Part shown: piece by piece, positions 56,815-64,000 of the stretch
Position numbering within the stretch: position 1 is the first letter of the stretch
How the letters are laid out: each line of letters begins with the position of its first letter
Source: Gongronella butleri
Taxonomy: Eukaryota; Mucoromycota; Mucoromycetes; Mucorales; Cunninghamellaceae
Length of the DNA: 64,000 nt
NCBI GenBank assembly: GCA_025201375.1
Contig: JAIWZP010000040.1
Coordinates: 124,001 to 188,000, forward strand
Direction of reading: 5' to 3'
Made by a program: the position numbers and the translations under genes
Notes under the pieces: model-generated
What the model saw: only the letters and a program-made list of their open reading frames with translations
Databases searched by the model: none
What the model was told of the DNA's origin: nothing

Positions 56815-57310
56815 TCCGATCACTCGTCATTTTTGAAAATCGGTGTGGCGCACCATCGAGTGCTTACAGCTCCATGAAATTTTGGCATATGAGCATATTG
56901 GTCTCTCTTTTCAGAACAATAGTAAAAATCGGGGGTTGATCTGACCGTTGGCAAGAAAATTGACAATGCTCCATAAATTCACAATTTTGTCTCTAGCGCG
57001 TCAAGCTGCTATTCGACCAGGCTTAAATATTACAAATGAAAAGACACGCACAAGGGGGTCATTTTATCCCTGCCCGGTAACGCCGATGCGCAACATTTGT
57101 ACGCTTGCAACGCCCAATCAAATCAAACATTTCAGCTTCGTTTTTCTCGGCAATGGGCAAGACAAAGGATACCGTGCTGCTATGGCAATAAATGCAGAAT
57201 TCGATTCTCTGTCGGATGAACCCAGTTTCACCAGCGTACTACCAAAAGTGATGCAGAAATTCCATTTTCTAAAATTTGGTTTTGATTGCCCATCTAGTCT
57301 AGAATTAAAA
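56815..57310 (+). repeat. RepA dispersed repeat, copy 3
   Basis: Collinear with copy 1 at 35.15-35.64 kb: CTCTTTTCAGAACAAT at 56905-56920, GGGGGTTGATCTGACCGTTG near 56929, GATGCGCAACATTTGTACGC near 57082, CTGTCGGATGAACCCAGTTT near 57210 and TTTTGATTGCCCATCTAGTC near 57279. About 65-70% similar by eye; a 21-kb-distant relative on the same strand. Confidence 0.65.
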
Positions 57311-57557
57311 CCCAAAATATCAAAGGCCCATTTTTTCTTTTTTCTACAAAGTAGATTGCCTTCAAATTTTCACACAACATGTCTAACCTCAATCTTAAGA
57401 GACTATTTCCTTCCTTTTTCCGATATTTCTTTTACTTTTGCGACATGTCCTTTGATTTCCATACAAAAAGCTTCATTAAGCTGTAGAACAAAAATTGAAG
57501 GGAGCGACCCTGTTGCGCATCGGACCAAAAAAAAAAAAAAAAATTGGCATGTCCGGC

Positions 57558-57590
<33 letters not shown>

Positions 57591-58211
57591 GTGCTTGACC
57601 TCGCTTCTTTTCCCCTTTTTTTTGGTCATCGTCCAGGGGCAGCGACTTAACTAAATTCCAAATATGGCACGCTCATTGAGGCAAAAAAAAGGAGGAATTG
57701 AGTATGCACGCCATATCACACCCACATCTCTCTTTCGCGTGAATGCATCCTTTTTTTTACGTATGACAAATATACTATATGTACATACCGTATTGTCGCA
57801 GTTTCTTGTGTCAATTCTCAATTGGGATCATGATACAGTATGATAGTACTGTAAATAATAAAAATAAAAACGAAGGATCAATCATCAAAAGTTGAAGTAC
57901 GTATCATATCATGCATACAGTAAAAAAAAATTAAAAGGCTGTATGATAATACTGAATCATTTGCGAATAATTTACGAAATGATAATAATGGTGCGTATGA
58001 TACGAAATCAAAGAAAAACGCCACGATTGATTTATTTCTTAAAGTTCACATGGCTTAAAAATGACAGAAAGGAATACACGGACTGGGTTGTTGATGGGAA
58101 AATGTGGATGAATGGGCGTCTATTCTACTCGCAGTCTGCGCCTTGTTGGCTTCTAATTACCCAAAAAAAAAAAGAAAGCGTGAGCAAGCGTGCACGTGGT
58201 GTCTAGATTGT

Positions 58212-61200
58212 TTAAATTACCTTTTTATCATCGTCATCATTTTCGTATTGCTTTACCACGAGGCCCACCAAGGTATTGCAGCGCCTGCCGAGCTCGTGTG
58301 GGGTCCGGGACTTGATGTACCAATCAAAGGTGAAGGGTGGATGATGCTTGATGTCCTCGTGAATGCGCTCGTACACGTTTTCGGAATTGTAACCATAGTG
58401 CTGGAGCATGACCAACAGAAACCGGTCCTCCTCCTCCGTGTAGAACTTGCTCTTGCTTGGTTGTGTGTATTGGATTTTCAGGTGTTGCAGCGGCAGGGGG
58501 GACTGGGATATCTTGTCCGTCAGCATCGCTTGAATCTCATTTTGCTTCTCGAGCTCGCTCTCGCCCTTTTCAATCTTGTTCACATGGCGCTCGAAATCTG
58601 CGCGTCGTAAAAAAAAAAGTGTCAATCCGACCGGTGTCGCGCGCGTTTGCACTGCCTTACCTGTCAACTCGGTGTATCGTTCCCAAAACACCTGCGAATA
58701 CTTGGTCACTTCTTCGAGAGATTTGGATTCCATTTCTTCGGCAATGGCAACGAGATTGTTCCTGAAACAAATAAAAATGAGATCAAAATGGTTCGGGCAC
58801 GAAAAATTCGCATCATTTACCGGCCATAACGACAGTTCAAGTTGATAAAGGTAGTAAAATCGCGCTTGTTCCAATCTGAAAAGCCCTGAGAAGAAAGCTC
58901 CTTGCGTTCTTTTTCTTCCTCTTCAGTTAGCGGAACGGCTAGCGGCAGCGAAAAAAAAAGAAAGGAAAATGAGACAATCACTCATCCATTGATCTTATTA
59001 TTTCTTAATTTACCGTGCTTGATGCGCTCCTGCTCGGCTTTGCGTTCCTTTTCAAGGGCGGCGTTGGCGGCGGGATCATCGCTCTTTAACTTTATAGGAG
59101 GGACCTTGTAGCCAACAGTTTTCTACAGGCGTAAATCCACAAAAAAAAAGTAAGCGTCACTTTCTTTTCCTTTTTTTTTTTTTTTACATTTAAGATTAAC
59201 TTACTCTAAGATATAGCGTGTCCTTTTTGTTCAGCTCTTGGAAGCGTGGTGGATAAAACTGGAATTCCTCGCTTTTTAAAAAAAAAAACATGTGCGTGAG
59301 CAAGCAAGCATCCTGGACGGCATCGCGTAAAAAAAGCAGCTTACACATTAAATTTCCTGATCTTGGGTGGACGATTACTTGTGCCCTTGGCAGGTGTTCG
59401 CAGCGCATCCTTGTAGTAATCGTCGACCGCGTAATTGATCTTTCGCTCACGCTTGGCGGGCCCGAGCCACACGGAAGATGATTTCCGCTGTAAATAGAAA
59501 TAGGATGAGTTTCGCATTCCCCTTCCAAGTGGTTTTTTTTCTTACCTTGTGGCTCTGACTCCAATCCTCACCATTCCATTTGTACGCGCTTTCGGAGGAG
59601 AAGTTCTTGAGGTCGTCGATGTTGTAATTGGCGTACTTTTTGTTGAGTTCCACGGTCTTTTCCTCACCGAGGCGAAGAATCTTGTCGATATCGTCCTCCA
59701 TGGCGGGCTCCTCAGTGCCGTCGGGGTCCTTGAATATACTTTCTGCGCCGTGCTGGATCATTGCTAGCAAATCGTCCTTTGATGCTGCCTTGTTGGGCTG
59801 TGACGAACGTCCTTGCTGGATCACAAGCTGGTCCAGGCGGAGCTTTTGCGCCGCCCTCTCGAGCACCTTGTCTTCGATGGCATTCTGAACAAAAAAAGGG
59901 AGGTGAACATGGCAGCCACACATGTATTTTTGCTTTTTTGTTGTTGTTGTACCTCTGTCACCAAGCGAAAGACGTAAACTTGCTTTGTCTGGCCAATACG
60001 ATGCGCGCGATCCATAGCCTGAAGATCGACTTGCGGATTCCAGTCGCTGTCAAACAGGATGACAATGTCGGCGGTTGTCAAATTGATGCCCAGGCCGCCG
60101 GCGCGTGTGGTCAGCAGGAAGATGAATTTTTCGCTGCCAGGCTTGTTGTACTCGTCAATTGCGTCCACACGCTCGTCTTGGCTCGTCTGGCCATCAATGC
60201 GACAATATTCTACAAATAGAGGGAGACAAGTCAGACAAAAAAAAATAGAAAAACACGCAAAACACGGCCATACCATAGCCTTTCCACCAGCAATAGTCCT
60301 CGAGGATGTCCAGCACGCGGCTCATCTGACTAAAGAGAAGCACGCGCGACCCCTGGCTCTTGAAGCGCGCAAGCAGCTTGTCCAGCACCACCATTTTGCC
60401 TGCATTATCGACGATGTGCTGATCCGTTGTGAATGGAGGGCCGGGTTCCTAAAGAAAGCAATGTGGATGAGCCCATGACCTTGTTTGGGAACGACAAAAA
60501 AAACTAGGTCCTTACTGCGCCATCAAACAGATATGGATGGTTGCAGCACTTGCGCAGCTGCATGACAATGTTCAAAAGACGCGTCTTGCCCTCGCGCTTG
60601 GTGGTGCCCGCGCCTAAAAAAAAAAAAAAAAAAAAAATCAAAATGAGGTAACGAATGCAAAACAAGCTGCAAATCTTACCATTGACCGCGTCAAGGTCCT
60701 TTTCCAAGATGCGCTGGTACCATTTGCGCTGCATGGTGCTCATACGCACATAGAGATTGATTTCTTTCTTGGGGAGCAATGATTTTTCAACGTCGGCCTT
60801 GACACGACGCAGCAAAAAGGGACGGAGCACCTTGTGCAGCTGCTCAATCACTTGTTTTTCCTCGCCGTTTTGCTGCTCAAACCATTCGTCAAACGCCTCG
60901 GACGAATTAAACACGTCTGGCAACAAAAAATTGAGCAGTGCCTATACCAAAAAAAAAAAGATAAATAAAAAGCAACAAATTGGGTCATGTGACCGCAGTA
61001 TTTTTTTTTTCGTACCCAAAGCTCGTGCAGGTTGTTTTGGAGGGGTGTGCCGGTGATGAGCATGCGATTGCGCGACTGGAGGCTGCGAACAATAACAGAA
61101 AGGCGCGAGTTCTCGTTTTTGATGCGATGTGCCTCGTCGATCACGATGTACTGCCACGATAGCTTTTGGAATTGCGCCTTTTCCATCAAACATGTCTCGT

Positions 61201-62553
61201 ACGACGTGATGCATACTTCAAATTTGCCTGGCACAAGGGTCGATTTCGTGAGAGCCGCCTAATCCACAATTAAAAAAAAAGAAACAGGGTGTGAGCGATG
61301 CCACCAACACGTACTGACCATTCTTGGCGTGCGTCTTACGCGTTCGTCCTTGTTGCCATGATAGATGAAGACGTCGAAATTTGGGATCCACCTTTTAAAT
61401 TCGGTGAACCAATTGTGCAGTGTGGACTTTGGCACGACGACGAGGTGGGGGCCGGAGATGCCGCGGACGTTCTTGAGGTAGCCGAGAAACGAGATCGTCT
61501 GCAGCGTCTTGCCTAGACCCATTTCGTCTGCCAAAATGCCATTGATGCCGTTCTCAAACAAGGAAATCATCCAATTGAGACCTTGCACTTGGTATTCGCG
61601 CAGCGTGCCGCCCGTCACATCTATAAATAAAAAAGAGAGCCGTCAAGAAAGCTGCTCTATTGTGTTTTGCTGCGCACACGCGCAATAAACCCGGCACATA
61701 CACTTGGGAGACTCGGTAAACACGGTGTAAACGTCGCCCTCGCTGGATTCATCTTGTAAAATCTCCTCGTCTTCCTCTTTTTCGGTCTTGCGCCGCCTGC
61801 AATGTCAATTGCCAAAGAAAGAGAATGAGTGGATCATTGGCATTTTCAGCTTTTTTTTCATTATTTTACCTGGTAACAGGTTTTGTTTGCTTTTGCTCGG
61901 CAAGCACGGTCTTCAATGCTGGATCTTTGCTTTCAGCAAGATTGAGAAAGTGAGCAAAGAGCTCTGTTTGGCCGAGAAGGTAGCGGTAGCGCTTGACACG
62001 GCTTTCATACTATTAAAAAAAGTGGCAAAATAAGCAAATTTGGTTCAAATGATCCCCTCTAAAACACTGATTTACACTGTCGCCATCGTAGCGAGCACGA
62101 GTCGCCACTGGTTCGGGTTCCTGCATTTTTTTTAAAAAAAAAAAGAAAGAAAAATCAGGATTTAATTCCAATATGTCGAGAAAATGGCATAAAAAAAGCA
62201 GAGAGACGGTGGATCCTTACCGAGTCAGAGTATGAATCGGGTGTTGGCTAATCGTCGCGCGTAGCAGGCATAAAAAAAAAAGAAAAAGAAAAAGAGGGTA
62301 AGTATAAAGCGGTGCAAAAGCCAAAAGTGGGGTGAGATGAGGAATAAAGGGGAAAAAGGAGGGGGAAATAGGCAAAACGGGAAGGGAGGCGACTTACAGC
62401 TGCTCGTTTGCGGTTGGAATCCTTTCTCGCCTACAAGAGCAGCATAAAGAAAGCAAAAAAAAAGTCAAAAAAGTAAGGTTAGGTGCCTGTGCGTTGTAAA
62501 TAGGCGGTTTGACAGGTGGTGGAGCGTGTATGGGACGCGAGAAAGGTTACCAT
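58212..62553 (-). CDS. ISWI-class chromatin remodelling ATPase
   Basis: Nineteen coding exons: 62553-62551, 62430-62398, 62247-62221, 62120-62076, 62009-61870, 61796-61702, 61620-61340, 61258-61016, 60941-60680, 60613-60516, 60448-60274, 60209-59953, 59884-59546, 59487-59345, 59271-59205, 59122-59014, 58938-58821, 58761-58661 and 58597-58212; about 973 residues. The SNF2 core reads [98 protein letters not shown] and [20 protein letters not shown]. Then come the HAND region ([14 protein letters not shown] ... [12 protein letters not shown]), SANT ([20 protein letters not shown]) and SLIDE ([20 protein letters not shown]). It slides and spaces nucleosomes. The ATG is the only coding triplet of exon 1. 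The frame runs to TAA at 58212-58214. Confidence 0.94.
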
Positions 62554-62901
62554 AATGCCTGTCTATCGTGTCTTTGAGCGGCAAGCAACGGACGAAAAGA
62601 ATGTAAACAAAAAGGACAGAGAAAAAGAAGAACAAAAAGGAAAAACAAAAAGGTGTTGGAAAAATTGAAAAAAAAAGTGAGAGAGAGCAAAAGAGGGCAG
62701 GAAAAAGCGAAAATCGAGAGCGGACGGGGTTACACAAAAGCCCGCTTTTGGCAACTCTCGTGGTGCGGACGGGCGGGTGGACCTGAGGGCCATGCCAATT
62801 TCAAATGCCGCGTCGGCCGGACCGGTCCGGCTAGAAATTGTGTGCAAAAAAACAGCGTGTCTTTTTCTTCTCTCTTTTTTCTTCTTCCTCGACTCTATAC
62901 C
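62554..62901. promoter_or_regulatory. Divergent promoter, ISWI / RBM26-like
   Basis: 348 bp between the divergent ISWI and RBM26/27-like starts. Strong strand asymmetry (purine-rich plus strand 62640-62720, then a C/T-rich leader CTTCTTCTTCCTCGACTC just before the RBM26-like ATG). A CGGACCGGTCCGG palindrome lies near 62817-62829 and could be a factor-binding site. Confidence 0.55.
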
Positions 62902-64000
62902 ATGCCCTTTTCCGAGGACGAACTAGCCGCGCTCAACGACTTTATATTGGATGTTGTCACGCCAGAGTAAGAAAAAAAAACAGGCGAAAATGAACGAAAT
63001 GCGTGCTGAAAAGCAAAAGACAGCCCTTAGCTCCCTCTTTTGTAGCACTTGTTATTCTGTGACACGGGACAACGTGTTTTGCGCTTTTGCTGTTTTTCCT
63101 CCAGGGTAACTCACACATGATTTTCATTGACTAGAACCGACGCCGACCCGGTTGTCCTAGCAGATTATCTTTTGACGCTGCTCAAAACCGACGCGACGCG
63201 CGACCAATGCAAAGAGGAGATGGAAATGTTTTTCGGCGACAGTAAAGATGACGTGGAGATGCGCAGTGGCGCGCGTCAGTTGCGCGCTAAAACAAGGCAC
63301 TCACTATTTTTTTTTCCTGTTTTAGAATCGTCCTCGATCTTGGACCGTGTGTTCCAAGCCATTGACAGCAAATCGTACATGGAAACCAAGCCTGCACCCG
63401 ACTCGCAGCCTCAGCAAGACGCGTCAGATGTTGCCGCGGTCACGGCACGCGTCGACGACAATGGAAATGGCAAAAGCAAGCAACAAATCAACAAAACAGA
63501 CGTTTCCGAGGTGCACCAGCCTGCACCACCCACAAAAAGGCCACTCGATGCGTCTGTCGACATGGGTCTTGCAAGACCCACCAAGCAGCCGCGACGTGAT
63601 GCCCCACCACTCAAGCGATCACGCCGACGTTGCTACAACTATGATGGTAAAACACTGAAAAAAAGGAAGAATTCGCGGTAAACGTATTGACTCTTTTTTT
63701 TTTTTCCTAGTCAAAGGCTATTGCTTGCGTGCCGAGTCGTGTCCGTTTGATCATAGCGACTTGGATTTGCCCTATACGACACGTTACACGAGCTTTAGCA
63801 CCAAGATGGTGGTGGACAGGATACCCGACGACAAGTGCAACGTGGATAGTGTGACGGAATGCTTTGAAAAATTTGGCAAGCTTCTGTCCGTGACGGTGGA
63901 CATGGCCACAAGTCGCGCATTCATCCAATTCGACACGCATGCCCAGGCACTCGCCGCATTCCAATCGCCCGACGTCTTTTTTGGCAATCGATTTGTTCGA
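62902..64000 (+). CDS. RBM26/RBM27-like RNA-binding protein, 3' partial
   Basis: Exons 62902-62966, 63135-63241, 63326-63646 and 63711-64000 (open at the window edge), 261 residues so far. The N-terminus forms the PWI-like domain (LAALNDFILDVVTPETDADP, LADYLLTLLKTDATRDQCKE, SILDRVFQAIDSK). A basic, disordered region precedes a CCCH zinc finger (R-R-C-Y-N-Y-D-V-K-G-Y-C-L-R-A-E-S-C-P-F-D-H). An RRM follows (TKMVVDRIPDDKCNVDSVTE, FGKLLSVTVDMATSRAFIQF). This order is that of animal RBM26/RBM27 and fission-yeast Rmn1, nuclear proteins linked to RNA-exosome targeting complexes. The rest of the RRM and the C-terminus lie beyond the window. Confidence 0.88.

Larger units (their letters stand above)
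55893..58211. other. Repeat-rich and AT-rich intergenic region
   Basis: Contains a short plus-strand coding-like run near 56130-56263 (KSTVILIPRHPKLRSQVLQA then a stop), which is too short to assign. It also holds a duplicated ~35-bp segment, RepA copy 3, A18 and T31 homopolymers (57530-57590) and an AT-rich palindromic stretch before the ISWI stop. No supported gene. Confidence 0.4.

Overview
This is fungal nuclear DNA. The genes are interrupted by many short introns (mostly 60-140 nt) with GT-AG ends, frequent CTAAC/CTAAT-type branch sites and long A or T homopolymers. The gene content is fungal: a Zn(II)2Cys6 regulator, a secreted RlpA/double-psi beta-barrel protein and a fungal-type LARGE-like glycosyltransferase. 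A Mutator-like transposon with a FAR1-type N-terminus and an OTU module, together with the intron style, suggests an early-diverging (Mucoromycota-like) fungus. That placement is inference. No rRNA, tRNA or CRISPR array was recognised.

Layout. 1-7.3 kb: the 3' end of an MFS transporter (+), a secreted barwin/expansin-like protein (-), an unusual protein made of six tandem helix-turn-helix units (-), and a 5'-truncated paralogue of it (-). 7.4-12.2 kb: mitochondrial processing peptidase alpha (+) facing threonyl-tRNA synthetase (-). 12.2-14.6 kb is repeat-rich. 14.7-19.7 kb: a GT49/LARGE-like glycosyltransferase (-) and a RecQ helicase (+) diverging from a ~0.4 kb promoter. 20.5-22.9 kb: an orphan secreted protein and a TTC36-like TPR protein (both +). 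25.4-34.2 kb: a Zn2Cys6 regulator (-), eIF3c (+) and COG8 (+). 34.2-37.3 kb: non-coding dispersed repeats. 37.3-44.1 kb: a ~6.8 kb Mutator-like element with ~150-180 bp terminal inverted repeats. 44.8-55.9 kb: a GRAM-TBC RabGAP, an inositol hexakisphosphate kinase and a PHAF1/UPF0183 protein (all -). 55.9-58.2 kb: repeats and AT-rich DNA. 58.2-64 kb: an ISWI chromatin remodeller (-) and the 5' part of an RBM26/27-type RNA-binding protein (+).

The host genes are mostly single-copy housekeeping functions: protein import, translation, Golgi tethering, Rab regulation, inositol pyrophosphates, chromatin and RNA surveillance. There is no sign of a biosynthetic cluster. The accessory material is two families of diverged non-coding dispersed repeats (called RepA and RepB here), the MULE/OTU transposon and the HTH-repeat gene pair. 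All exon joins were worked out by hand from splice signals and reading-frame continuity. Gene ends are firm where protein families are recognisable; starts and terminal exons are less certain where noted.
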